DNA of 64,000 nt from Palleronia marisminoris (GTDB lineage Bacteria > Pseudomonadota > Alphaproteobacteria > Rhodobacterales > Rhodobacteraceae): the NCBI RefSeq assembly GCF_900172315.1, contig NZ_FWFV01000001.1, positions 186,001-250,000 of the forward strand. Direction: 5' to 3'. Under the pieces are notes generated by a model that did no database searches, was not told the origin of the DNA, and saw nothing but the letters and a program-made list of their open reading frames with translations. How positions within the stretch are numbered: the stretch's first letter is position 1; each line of letters opens with the position of its first letter. The position numbers and the translations under genes were made by a program. Of the stretch, positions 42,847 to 50,683 are shown in pieces.

Positions 42847-43329
42847 TCAGCCGTCGGAGCCGACCAGGCCCGCAAAGACATCCGACCACGCGCTTTCGGT
42901 CGCCGGCTTCATGACGAAGCCTGCGCCGGGAAAGCGGTCGAGAATGTCAGTACGCTCTTCGTCGCCCGAATAGAAGTAGATGCGCACGCCGTTGCCGTGC
43001 AGCTCTTCGGCAAGCGGCATCGAATCCCCGTCGGGCAGGCTCAGGTCAAGCACGGCGATATCGAACTGCCCCATTTCGAGGGCGCCCCGCGCCTCTTCGA
43101 GGCTATGTGCCGATACGATCATGCGCGCGCCGAACGCTTCGGCTGTCATTGCGAGGTCCAGATTGATGATGGCCTCGTCTTCGACGATGAGAACAGCCAT
43201 GCCCTTCAGTGGCTCGGCGATTGTTCCTGGCCGCTTCGGCGTGCCGATCCGACCAGTCGCCTCGGCTGTCGGACGGTCGGCCGCCCCCCCGCCGTCATAT
43301 TCGGACTGATCCCGATCCAAGGAACTCAT
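42847..43329 (-). CDS. Stand-alone response-regulator receiver protein
   Basis: A CheY-like receiver without an output domain. The acidic pair is in VLIVEDEA, the phosphoacceptor Asp in IAVLDLSLPDG, and the conserved Lys in FVMKPATE; the Thr/Ser switch position is Ser in YFYSGD. As drawn (160 residues) it has a 43-residue polar N-terminus. A start at the ATG at 43200, preceded by GAAGGGC, would give a compact 117-residue receiver and is equally plausible. The cognate kinase is not adjacent; alphaproteobacterial stand-alone receivers often act in phosphorelays or light/stress signalling. Confidence 0.82.
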   Translation of the reverse strand: MSSLDRDQSEYDGGGAADRPTAEATGRIGTPKRPGTIAEPLKGMAVLIVEDEAIINLDLAMTAEAFGARMIVSAHSLEEARGALEMGQFDIAVLDLSLPDGDSMPLAEELHGNGVRIYFYSGDEERTDILDRFPGAGFVMKPATESAWSDVFAGLVGSDG

Positions 43330-43420
43330 GTACCTACCAAAAATAGTAACTAGTGTCTGGATGATGCAGGAATATTCCTGCCGGCGTCAACACTGCACGG
43401 TTCGGAGCGACGAGAAGAAT

Positions 43421-43496
43421 TGGTGCCGGCAGAGGGATTCGAACCCCCGACCCCCTGATTACAAATCAGGTGCTCTACCAGCTGAGCTATACCGGC
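43421..43496 (-). tRNA. tRNA-Thr (anticodon TGT)
   Basis: A 76-nt cloverleaf with an encoded CCA, read on the minus strand. The acceptor stem GCCGGTA pairs with TGCCGGC (one G-T pair), the D-arm is GCTC-AGCTGGTA-GAGC, the anticodon stem-loop is CTGATTTGTAATCAG with anticodon TGT, and the T-arm is GGGGGTTCGAATCCC. It lies between gapR and the response regulator. Confidence 0.97.
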
Positions 43497-43542
43497 CGCG
43501 CCCCGTCATACTGCGATCCGCCCTGAGGCGAAAGCCCCGTCG

Positions 43543-43806
43543 TCAGGCCATTCCGAGCGCGGCCATGTACATTTCGAGGACGGCTTCCTCTTCGGCAAGG
43601 TCATCCTTGTCCCGCTTGCGCAGCGCGATGATCTTGCGAAGCACCTTCGTGTCGTAGCCACGTCCCTTGGCCTCGGCCATCACCTCTTTCTGCGCGTCGG
43701 CGATGTCCTTCTTCTCGGCCTCGAGCCGCTCGTAGCGCTCGACGAACTGGCGCAACTCGTCTGCGGTTACCGAGTAGTTTGCGTCTGCGGCACTCGTGTC
43801 GGACAT
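43543..43806 (-). CDS. gapR: GapR nucleoid-associated protein (DUF2312)
   Basis: An 87-residue protein built almost entirely of charged helices (LRQFVERYERLEAEKKDIADAQ followed by KEVMAEAKGRGYDTKVLRKII). This is the GapR/DUF2312 pattern; Caulobacter GapR forms a clamp on overtwisted, AT-rich DNA ahead of replication and transcription and stimulates type II topoisomerases. The ATG at 43806 has GGAGG about 11 bases upstream. The reading frame is open 29 codons further upstream, but that extension is not family-like. Length is normal. Confidence 0.92.
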   Translation of the reverse strand: MSDTSAADANYSVTADELRQFVERYERLEAEKKDIADAQKEVMAEAKGRGYDTKVLRKIIALRKRDKDDLAEEEAVLEMYMAALGMA

Positions 43807-43931
43807 GGGCGGGGCCTCCGTTCTCCCTGTTCGGAGGCGTCTCCTAAGCAGTCCCGGCGCCGCTGGCAAGGGCGGTTGCCGCGCCGCATCCAATGGCCTA
43901 TCCGGACCCCGAACGAAGCTTTGGGGCGCAT

Positions 43932-44147
43932 ATGGACATTCTCGCCTGGATCGGCACGTTTTTGTCCTGCCTGGGCCTTCTGGGGTTGGGCTTGTGCATC
44001 GTCGCGGCGCTGCGGGCCCGGCGCAGCGGGCTGGACGAGGATGCGATGCGCGCGCGGCTGCAGCGCCTCGTGGCGTGGAACATGGGCGCGCTCCTGCTGT
44101 CCACGCTCGGTCTCATCCTCGTCGTGACCGGCCTGTTCCTGAGGTAA
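43932..44147 (+). CDS. Small two-helix membrane protein of unknown function
   Basis: A 71-residue protein with two membrane helices (about residues 4-25 and 48-69) joined by a basic-acidic loop (RARRSGLDEDAMRARLQ). I do not recognise a family. An ATG 13 codons upstream (43893) is an alternative start, and neither has a strong ribosome binding site. It is divergent from gapR and 63 bp upstream of a phosphatase-like gene on the same strand. Confidence 0.6.
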   Translation: MDILAWIGTFLSCLGLLGLGLCIVAALRARRSGLDEDAMRARLQRLVAWNMGALLLSTLGLILVVTGLFLR

Positions 44148-44210
44148 GGGCTTGTTCCCGCGCGGCGCGGGCGGCACAACGTCAGGCACGCACACAGCCG
44201 AGGGCCCCGC

Positions 44211-44645
44211 ATGGACATTCGCCGCATCACCGACCGGTATTCGGTCAGCCCGCAGATCCGACCCGAAGACGTGCCCGACCTGGCCGAGGCCGGCTACACC
44301 CGCGTCATCTGCAACCGCCCCGACTCCGAAGTGACGGGGGACGAAACCTCTGCCGCGATCGAGGCCGCCTGCGCCGAGGCCGGGCTGTCCTTCCACGTCA
44401 TTCCGGTCGGTCATGCCGGCATGACCGCCGATCTGATCGCCCAGCAGCGCGAGGCGATCGACACGTCGGACGGGCCGGTCCTCGCCTATTGCCGGTCGGG
44501 CACGCGCTCCTGTCACGTGTGGGCCCTGGGACGAGCGGGCGAGATGGACCCGGACGAGATCATCGCCGCCGGTGCCAGGGGCGGATACGACCTGACCCCG
44601 ATGCGCGAAACCCTTGGCGCGATCGCCCAGACCCGGCGAGACTGA
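44211..44645 (+). CDS. TIGR01244-type phosphatase / sulfur-transferase-like protein
   Basis: A 144-residue protein of the dual-specificity-phosphatase-like group often called beta-lactamase-hydrolase-like (Blh N-terminal domain). The active-site loop CRSGTRS (C-x5-R) follows VLAYC, and the N-terminus has the family pattern (DRYSVSPQIRPEDVPDLAEAGYTRVICNRPDSE). In sulfide-handling operons this domain is fused to or paired with persulfide dioxygenase; here it stands alone, so a role in persulfide metabolism is only a possibility. No strong ribosome binding site is visible. Confidence 0.82.
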   Translation: MDIRRITDRYSVSPQIRPEDVPDLAEAGYTRVICNRPDSEVTGDETSAAIEAACAEAGLSFHVIPVGHAGMTADLIAQQREAIDTSDGPVLAYCRSGTRSCHVWALGRAGEMDPDEIIAAGARGGYDLTPMRETLGAIAQTRRD

Positions 44646-44804
44646 CGCAAGCCGCGCGGGTCCGGCTGCTGGAGCAGCTCGCTCCGGGCGTCCGGACGGC
44701 TGCGACTTGTTTCGCAAGCGACAGGTTGCCGTTGCGCGCTGAACCGACGGCGCGAACGAGCCGGGGTGCCTTGATCGATCGGCAGCGCCCTCAGTCGCGG
44801 CGCA

Positions 44805-45728
44805 TCACATCAGCAGGCCACCCATCTCGCTTCCTTCACCCGAAGCTTCGAACCCGTGGTCCTCGTCCTCGGCGGGTGGCTCGAGCCGGACCGCCTTGCG
44901 TCCTGTCGCCTGGCCCAGGCGGCCGGTAGCGACGCAGACGTGGCCGGGTCCGAGCAGGCGGACCTTGCCGACCTGCTCTCGCGGGAGGACGACGCGGTCG
45001 CCGACGCGCAACGCGCGCAGGGCCGCGGCCGTCAGGGTCGTACGGCCGAGTTCGGCTTCGAGGGTGACCTCGCTCGCCATGACCCGGCTTTGCATGCGCG
45101 TGGGCCAGTCCGGTCCCGCTGCGCCTTCGGACATCGCCGCTGCCGCCGCGGCTTCCGTCGGGAGGATCAGGTGCAGCGCCCCTCGGCGATGCTCGTCATC
45201 CGCGAAGCTCAGCCGCGAGGTCCAGTGATCGTGGGTCTCGTCGGGCAGCGCCAGCACGATGTCCCGGGCTTTCGCCAACGGCGCGGCATAGCGGAACCCG
45301 GTGACGGCGCTGGAGAGCTTCAACTCCTCCAACATGGCCTCGTGGGTCGAGAAGATCCGGTCGAACGTGTCGGCCACGAGCGCGGCATCGGTTGCCGAAG
45401 GCGCGCGCGCGCGCGGCACGCGCTTGCCGATCCGTCCCGTCGTCGTCTGCTCGATGATTGCCGCAAGAGGTCCGTGCTCCAGCAGCAGAACGCCCGGTCC
45501 GGCGGCACCGTCGAGCAGCACTGCCAGCGTCCCTTCGGCCATCAACGCCGCGGCCTTCTCGGGCTGGATCGTCTCGCGCGTCGGTTTCTCGACCTCGGCC
45601 ATCAGCCCGAGGCCCCGCGAGAGGCCGTGAACGATCGCCCGCCGCAGAACACGTTCGGCGCTTGGCAGCGGGGGCGCGTCGTGCCGGATTGCACCGATCT
45701 TGCGGCGCAGGGGCGATTGAATTGTCAT
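44805..45728 (-). CDS. FliM/FliN-like protein with a C-terminal SpoA domain
   Basis: A 307-residue protein whose start (SPLRRKIGAI) and C-terminal ~75 residues (VTLEAELGRTTLTAAALRALRVGDRVVLP, then VRLLGPGHVCVATGRLG) look like the switch-protein SpoA fold of FliM/FliN. The middle is a divergent FliM-like domain. FliM proteins form the cytoplasmic rotor ring, yet no flagellar gene is near. The ATG at 45728 is chosen on family resemblance; an ATG at 45803 overlapping the kinase stop (ATGA) would add 25 residues and imply coupling. It is the last gene downstream of the SLC5-kinase. Confidence 0.75.
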   Translation of the reverse strand: MTIQSPLRRKIGAIRHDAPPLPSAERVLRRAIVHGLSRGLGLMAEVEKPTRETIQPEKAAALMAEGTLAVLLDGAAGPGVLLLEHGPLAAIIEQTTTGRIGKRVPRARAPSATDAALVADTFDRIFSTHEAMLEELKLSSAVTGFRYAAPLAKARDIVLALPDETHDHWTSRLSFADDEHRRGALHLILPTEAAAAAAMSEGAAGPDWPTRMQSRVMASEVTLEAELGRTTLTAAALRALRVGDRVVLPREQVGKVRLLGPGHVCVATGRLGQATGRKAVRLEPPAEDEDHGFEASGEGSEMGGLLM

Positions 45729-45799
45729 GGTCGGAGATATTCCGTCGGGGCCTGGCCCTTTGGATATCGCGCGGTTCTTACCTAAAGGTGAATCCCGTC

Positions 45800-48469
45800 T
45801 CATTCCGCCGCCCGCAGATGCCCCAGGGCCCGCGGCACGCGCAACCGGAACGCTGCCCCGCCCTGCCCCGGCAGATACGAAATCGTCCCGCCGAGCCGCG
45901 TCATGATCTCGCGGCAGATCGCCAGCCCCAGCCCCGCGCCCCCGGCGGCACGACTGTCGCCGCCCCGGGCGAATTTCTCGAACATCATCTCCTGTTCGCC
46001 CGTGGGGATGCCGGGGCCGTTATCGACGAAGTCAATCTCGACCATCTCCCCGTCCCGTCGGGCCGTGATCCGCAGATGGGGCTCGGCCACGAGCGCGTAT
46101 TTCCGGCAATTCATCACGAGGTTGATGAAAACCTGCGCCAACCGGTCGCCATCGGTCACCAGCACCGTATCCAAAGCGCCCCGCCGCTCGATCCGCACCG
46201 GGCCGCCGCCGTCGCAGGCCTGGATCGCGCGGTCCAGGATCGCCCCCAGCTGTTCCTCGGCCATGCGCAGGCTGACCTGCCCGGATTCCAGCACGCTCAG
46301 GTCGAGCAGATCGTCGAGAAGCCGCGTCAGCCGCAGCGCCTCGTCATGGATCACGCCGGCGAAGCGGGCTCGGTCGGCGTCGCCCATGCCGCCATCGCGC
46401 AGGATTTCGGAAAACGAGCGGATCGACGTCATCGGCGTGCGCAGCTCGTGGCTGATCTGGCCGAGGAAGGCGTCCTTCTGCACCGACAGGCGGGTCAGCT
46501 TCTCGTTCGCCTCGCGTAGCTGTGCGGCGGTGCGGGCCAGCTCGCGACTCTGCGTTTCCAACCGGGCCGAGTACTCCATGATCTGAGCCGTCTCGTCGGC
46601 CACGCGCATCAGTTCCTCGACCGAAACGGCGCCGCCCCCCGTCATCTGGCCCAGCATGGCGTGCGCCGTGGCACCGCCTACCGATCCGGCCAACTCGCGC
46701 TCCAGCCGCTCCAGGAACTCCTGCGAGGGGTTCGGCAGGTAGCCCAGCTTGCCCTGCCGCATCGCCTCGGCCCGGAAGACCGCCTGCGCCTCGGCGGGCC
46801 CGAGGATGCGCTGCGCCATGACCAGCAGATCCTCGGCCTCGACATGGGTCGGCTGCCATCCGCGCGCGCCGGGGCCGGTGCGGAACACGTTGACCATGGC
46901 CGCGCCCTGCAACCGCTCGATGGGACTGGGGAAGGTGACGAGCGACAGCAGGACCAGCGCGCCGGTGTTGAGCAGAAGCGACCAGCAGAGCGTGTGCAGG
47001 ATCGGGTCGATCCCCGCGATCCCGAACAGCGCCTCGGGCCGCAGCCAGCCTGCACCGAAGGGCCCTTCGGTCATGACGATCTCGGGCAGACCACCCGCGA
47101 ACGAGGGCAGGAACAGCGTCCACACCCAGATCGCGAGGCCCAGCGTCAGCCCCGCCGCCGCCCCGACCCGCGTGGCCCCGCGCCAGAACAGGCCGCCGAT
47201 CATCGCCGGCAGCACCTGCGCGATCCCCGCGAACGAGATCAATCCGATGGAGGCCAAGGCCTCGCCCCCCCCGGACAGGCGGAAATACAGGTATCCGAGC
47301 CCAAGGATCCCCACGATCGAGATGCGCCGCGCGCTCAGCGCCACGTTGCGCACATCGCCCGACACGAAGGCCCCGGATGGCCCCGAGCGCAGCCAGATCG
47401 GCATCACCACGTGGTTCGAGATCATCGTCGCCAGAGCGATGGCCGCCACGATCACCATCGACGTCGCCGAGGAAAAGCCGCCCAGGAAGGCCAGCAAGGC
47501 AAGTCCGTCCTGGTTCTCGGCCAGGGGCAAGGACAGGACGTAGAGGTCGGGATTACTGTCCGCCGGCAGCCGCGCCAGCCCCACCGCCGCGATCGGCACC
47601 GTGAAGGCGGACATCGCGAAGAGGTAGAGCGGGAAGGCCCAGGAGGCGATGGCGAGGTGCCGCTCGTCCGAATTCTCGACCACCAGCACCTGGAACATGC
47701 GCGGCAGGCAGATGAACGCCGCTGCGGCAAGGAAAGTCAGCCCGGCCCAGCGTCCGGGGCGCAGCTCCCACGCCGCGATGGGCGAAGCGTCGATGGCGGC
47801 GAAGGTCTGCGTCGGGCCGCCGGCGACGATGAAGACGACGAAGACACCGACCGCGATGAAGGCGACCAGCTTGACGATCGCCTCGGTCGCGATGGCCGCG
47901 ACGATGCCGTCGTGGCGCTCGTTGGCGTCGAGCCTTCGCGTCCCGAACAGCACCGCGAACACGGCAAGGCCGGCTGCGACCCAGAAACCGAGGGCGTCGA
48001 GTTCGGGGGCCATGCCGTCCTCTGCCGCGAAGACGGCGAAGGACAAGGTCACCGACTGCAACTGCAGCGCGATGTAGGGCGTCGTCGCGAATACCGCGAG
48101 CAGCGTGACCAGCCCGCCCAGCAGGTTCGACTTCCCGAAGCGCGACGAGATCAGATCGGCGACCGAGGTGATCCGCTGCGCCCGCCCCACCCGGACGAGC
48201 TTGCGCAGAAGCCCCCACCAGCCGATCAGCACGAGCGTGGGGCCGAGGTAGATCGTGACGAACTCCAGCCCCGACCGCGCCGCGTATCCGACCGCACCGT
48301 AGAAGGTCCAGGCCGTGCAGTAGATCGACAGCGACAGGGTATAGACCGCTCCGCCCCTCAGCCAGCGGGCGCGACCCCGCGCCGCCAGCCGCTCGGCCGC
48401 GAAGGCAACCGCGAAGAGGAACGTCGCGTAGAGGATGCAGGCGATGAGGATGACGTCGAAGGCCGGCAT
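45800..48469 (-). CDS. SLC5-type transporter-histidine kinase fusion (CrbS-like)
   Basis: An 889-residue sensor. Residues 1-510 are a Na+/solute symporter-like domain with about 13 membrane helices (YCTAWTFYGAVGYAARSG, FGKSNLLGGLVTLLAVFATTPYIALQLQS). A linker coiled coil (RLETQSRELARTAAQLREANEKL) leads to the HisKA domain with phospho-acceptor His674 in ISHELRTP, then HATPase with DNGPGIP and GAGLGLAICREI. This architecture is that of CrbS, which controls acetyl-CoA synthetase in gammaproteobacteria. An acs gene lies 7.6 kb away on the other strand. Upstream genes encode a receiver-only regulator and a small membrane protein. Confidence 0.92.
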   Translation of the reverse strand: MPAFDVILIACILYATFLFAVAFAAERLAARGRARWLRGGAVYTLSLSIYCTAWTFYGAVGYAARSGLEFVTIYLGPTLVLIGWWGLLRKLVRVGRAQRITSVADLISSRFGKSNLLGGLVTLLAVFATTPYIALQLQSVTLSFAVFAAEDGMAPELDALGFWVAAGLAVFAVLFGTRRLDANERHDGIVAAIATEAIVKLVAFIAVGVFVVFIVAGGPTQTFAAIDASPIAAWELRPGRWAGLTFLAAAAFICLPRMFQVLVVENSDERHLAIASWAFPLYLFAMSAFTVPIAAVGLARLPADSNPDLYVLSLPLAENQDGLALLAFLGGFSSATSMVIVAAIALATMISNHVVMPIWLRSGPSGAFVSGDVRNVALSARRISIVGILGLGYLYFRLSGGGEALASIGLISFAGIAQVLPAMIGGLFWRGATRVGAAAGLTLGLAIWVWTLFLPSFAGGLPEIVMTEGPFGAGWLRPEALFGIAGIDPILHTLCWSLLLNTGALVLLSLVTFPSPIERLQGAAMVNVFRTGPGARGWQPTHVEAEDLLVMAQRILGPAEAQAVFRAEAMRQGKLGYLPNPSQEFLERLERELAGSVGGATAHAMLGQMTGGGAVSVEELMRVADETAQIMEYSARLETQSRELARTAAQLREANEKLTRLSVQKDAFLGQISHELRTPMTSIRSFSEILRDGGMGDADRARFAGVIHDEALRLTRLLDDLLDLSVLESGQVSLRMAEEQLGAILDRAIQACDGGGPVRIERRGALDTVLVTDGDRLAQVFINLVMNCRKYALVAEPHLRITARRDGEMVEIDFVDNGPGIPTGEQEMMFEKFARGGDSRAAGGAGLGLAICREIMTRLGGTISYLPGQGGAAFRLRVPRALGHLRAAE

Positions 48470-48470
48470 G

Positions 48471-48740
48471 TCAGCGGGCGTCGTCCTTGTCGTCCCGCGC
48501 CGCCTCGGCGATCCGCGTGAGGGGACGCGACAGCGCCGCCGCGATCACGATCAGGACGAACCAGCAGCCGAACAGGTAAAGCCCGCTGCGCGCCGTCGTG
48601 CCGCCCGGCCCCGCAGCCCAGAGAACCGGCAGCATGAACAGCACCGTGCCGAAGATGGGCAGCGCCCGCGCGGCGTCGGACAGGCGGCGGCGCCGGTAGC
48701 TCCGGCGTTCGAGGAACGGCGGATCGCCGGGCGCGCTCAC
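48471..48740 (-). CDS. Small two-helix membrane protein preceding the kinase
   Basis: An 89-residue protein: an Arg-rich N-terminus (ERRSYRRRRLSDAARA) then two membrane helices (about 30-45 and 56-74) and an acidic-basic tail. The GTG at 48740 overlaps the regulator stop (GTGA), and one base separates its stop from the kinase ATG, so all three are translated together. I do not recognise a family. Small membrane partners are known in some symporter systems, so it may be an accessory subunit of the SLC5-like domain. Confidence 0.72.
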   Translation of the reverse strand: MSAPGDPPFLERRSYRRRRLSDAARALPIFGTVLFMLPVLWAAGPGGTTARSGLYLFGCWFVLIVIAAALSRPLTRIAEAARDDKDDAR

Positions 48741-49126
48741 GGCGTCTCGGACCGGGGCCGCACGAGGCCGCGGACGGCTTCCAGCATCTCGGCATTCGAG
48801 AACGGCTTGGTCATGAAGAGGTCCGCGCCCATCCGCAGCGCCATCTCGCGCTCCTTCGACTGGCCCCGCGCGGTCAGCATCAGGACCGGCAGACGCGCCA
48901 AGGCCGGGTCGGATTTCAGGTCCGACAGGATGTCGTATCCCGACCGGTCGGGCAGCATCACGTCCAGGATCACCACGTCCGGCGCCCGCTGGCGCACGGC
49001 CTCGACCGCACCGCGGCCCTCGCCGTGGGTCGAGACATGCCAGCCGTCGCGGGCCAGCAGGAAGCGTATCGCTTCGATGATGTTGGGCTCGTCCTCGATC
49101 AGAAGAACGTGCTGCCTGTCGGTCAA
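48737..49126 (-). CDS. Receiver-only response regulator paired with the SLC5 kinase
   Basis: A 129-residue receiver: acidic pair in VLLIEDEPN, phospho-Asp in VVILDVMLPD, Thr in MLTARG and Lys in FMTKPF. There is no DNA-binding domain, unlike the LuxR-type CrbR partner of CrbS. The start is a TTG at 49126, chosen because GAGGAGGG lies seven bases upstream and it gives a compact receiver. A consensus-like promoter lies 55 bp before it. It is the first gene of the 44805-49126 operon. Confidence 0.85.
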   Translation of the reverse strand: MTDRQHVLLIEDEPNIIEAIRFLLARDGWHVSTHGEGRGAVEAVRQRAPDVVILDVMLPDRSGYDILSDLKSDPALARLPVLMLTARGQSKEREMALRMGADLFMTKPFSNAEMLEAVRGLVRPRSETP

Positions 49127-49180
49127 GACCGACCCTCCTCCTCTGCCCGCGCCGTTTCCCCCCGCGCATGAGCTTGCCGG

Positions 49181-49210
49181 ACTATGGCCGCCGGAGCGCG
49201 CCCTTGTCAA
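49181..49210 (-). promoter_or_regulatory. Sigma-70-like promoter of the kinase operon
   Basis: On the minus strand, a perfect TTGACA (49210-49205), an 18-bp spacer and CATAGT (49186-49181). The TTG start of the receiver gene is 55 bp downstream of the -10 box. The -35 box lies seven bases beyond the stop of the upstream regulator gene, so the operon has its own promoter. Confidence 0.65.
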
Positions 49211-49216
49211 AACGCT

Positions 49217-50476
49217 TTACAGGATCGCCGCCTCGCGCCGGGCCGCGCACCCCTCGCGCGGGCAGAGGCGGCACGTCGCGCCGACGCTGGGGGCGGGATC
49301 GGCGTCCGGTTCCGGCAGGATCAGCATGGTGATCCGCGCCACCGCCGGGCCGCCATAACCCTCGGGGTGGTCAATCTCGGCGGCGCACCACGTCTCGACC
49401 GGGCGGCTGTCGGCGCCGAACTGGCGCAACGCGTCCCGGCGCGGCGCCTGCGGCATCAGCAGCACCTGGTAAAGCGGCCAGAGGCTGCAGGGCGCGCCGT
49501 AGCGCGGCATCTCGAACCCCGGAACCGGGCGGCGGAACAGGATCGCCCCCGAGCCGTCGCACTCGACCAGCCCCACCGGCCCGCCGACCGCCGCCACCGG
49601 CAGCCGTGCGATCGCCCGCATCACCCGCCCCGCCGGCTGGCCGAGCGTTCGCGCAAGCGCCAGCGGATCGCCCGCCAGTCCGAACGCCGTTAGCAGCCGC
49701 TCCTCGGGCAGCGCGGCGGCATCGGCCCGCACCTCCGCCAGATAGGCGGCCAGCGCCGCGCGCCCCTGCTCGCTCAGGCCTTGCGCGTTCGGTTCCTCGT
49801 CGCCGGCAACGCGGAAGTCGCGCGCCGCGAGCCAGGCTTCGACCTCTTCCTGCGGGCTGACGGCGTCGTGCGACGCGCCCTCCCCGGCCGTGAGGTAGCT
49901 GGCCAGACCCTGCGCGGTGCGGGCCAGGCGGCGGCTGTCCTCGTCCACGTTGCGGTGGAAGCGCTCCAGCCATTCGGCGGCAAGGTCGCCGTCCTTCAGG
50001 ATCGCGGCAGTCGAGCGGATCGCGGTCGCCGCCGACAGGATGTCGTGGACCGACGCCGACAGGACCGGATCGTGCGCCATGCGGTCGCCCAGCTCGGCCA
50101 CCTGCCGTTCCAGCGCGGCGATCCGCCGGGACTGCGCGCCGATCAGCGCGGACCAACCGGGGAAGTCCGTCGTCAGCTGCTCGATCCGGTCGGATTCGGG
50201 CGCGGGATCGGTCGGCAGCGCGTTGGCCGCGCGGCGCAGCGCCCGCTCGAGGTCCGGCCCGGCACCCTCGACAAGCCGGGTCGTGTCGGTTCCCAGCGCG
50301 CGGGCGATCTGGTTCAGCACGCGCCCGCCGATGGGCCGCTTGTCGTGCTCGATCAGGTTCAGATACGAGGCCGAGATCCCGGCCCGCCGCGCAAGCTCGG
50401 CCTGGCTGATGCCCCTGTCGGCCCGGCGCGCCCGGATGCGCGCCCCTGCTCGTCCACTCTCCATCCGCGCTTCCAT
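49217..50476 (-). CDS. ScfR/RamB-like short-chain-acyl transcriptional regulator
   Basis: A 419-residue regulator. An XRE helix-turn-helix (SQAELARRAGISASYLNLIEHDKR) lies near residues 24-47. The C-terminal half has the RamB/ScfR (DUF2083) pattern: GAPCSLWPLYQVLLMPQAP and a terminal cysteine motif CRLCPREGC. Family members bind short-chain acyl-CoA or related signals and regulate acetate and propionate metabolism. The IrrE-like HExxH segment found in many relatives is not seen. The ATG at 50476 has AGGGCGG before it; an ATG at 50464 is possible. It is divergent from the transporter-acs operon. Confidence 0.82.
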   Translation of the reverse strand: MEARMESGRAGARIRARRADRGISQAELARRAGISASYLNLIEHDKRPIGGRVLNQIARALGTDTTRLVEGAGPDLERALRRAANALPTDPAPESDRIEQLTTDFPGWSALIGAQSRRIAALERQVAELGDRMAHDPVLSASVHDILSAATAIRSTAAILKDGDLAAEWLERFHRNVDEDSRRLARTAQGLASYLTAGEGASHDAVSPQEEVEAWLAARDFRVAGDEEPNAQGLSEQGRAALAAYLAEVRADAAALPEERLLTAFGLAGDPLALARTLGQPAGRVMRAIARLPVAAVGGPVGLVECDGSGAILFRRPVPGFEMPRYGAPCSLWPLYQVLLMPQAPRRDALRQFGADSRPVETWCAAEIDHPEGYGGPAVARITMLILPEPDADPAPSVGATCRLCPREGCAARREAAIL

Positions 50477-50493
50477 TCTGCGCCGCCCTGAAA

Positions 50494-50535
50494 AGACATT
50501 TACAAAATGCCGCGCCGCGACGTCCAGACATTTAC
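50494..50535. repeat. Two direct copies of AGACATTTAC in the divergent promoter
   Basis: AGACATTTAC occurs at 50494-50503 and 50526-50535, exactly 32 bp apart, or three helical turns, so both lie on one face of the DNA. They sit between the ScfR-like gene and a 27-bp palindrome, suggesting a cooperative regulator site. Confidence 0.45.
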
Positions 50536-50542
50536 CGATCTC

Positions 50543-50569
50543 GTGCAAGGTCTTTGCAAGACGTTGCAC
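50543..50569. promoter_or_regulatory. 27-bp near-perfect palindrome, candidate ScfR/RamB operator
   Basis: The arms GTGCAAgGTCTT and AAGACgTTGCAC meet at a central TGC; nearly every position is symmetric about 50556. The centre reads CTTTGCAAG, close to the TTTGCAAA core bound by RamB of Corynebacterium. It lies between the ScfR-like gene (start 50476) and the ABC-acs operon (start 50684), where it could control both. Confidence 0.6.
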
Positions 50570-50683
50570 CTGTCGCGGCAACCGGGCTCAACTCGAACCA
50601 GTCCGAACACGGACACCGGAGCGACAGCCGCGGGAGGAGCCAGCGGCTGGCGTTCCGAATAATAGCATGAAGGGAGGAGTTTC

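Noticed and set aside
46661-48520. 619-codon plus-strand ORF opposite the SLC5 kinase
   Set aside because: It is Arg/Gln/Asp-rich and repetitive, antisense to a gene with complete family motifs, a typical high-GC shadow frame.
48737-49126. CrbR, the LuxR-type partner of CrbS
   Set aside because: The protein ends after the receiver domain and has no helix-turn-helix.
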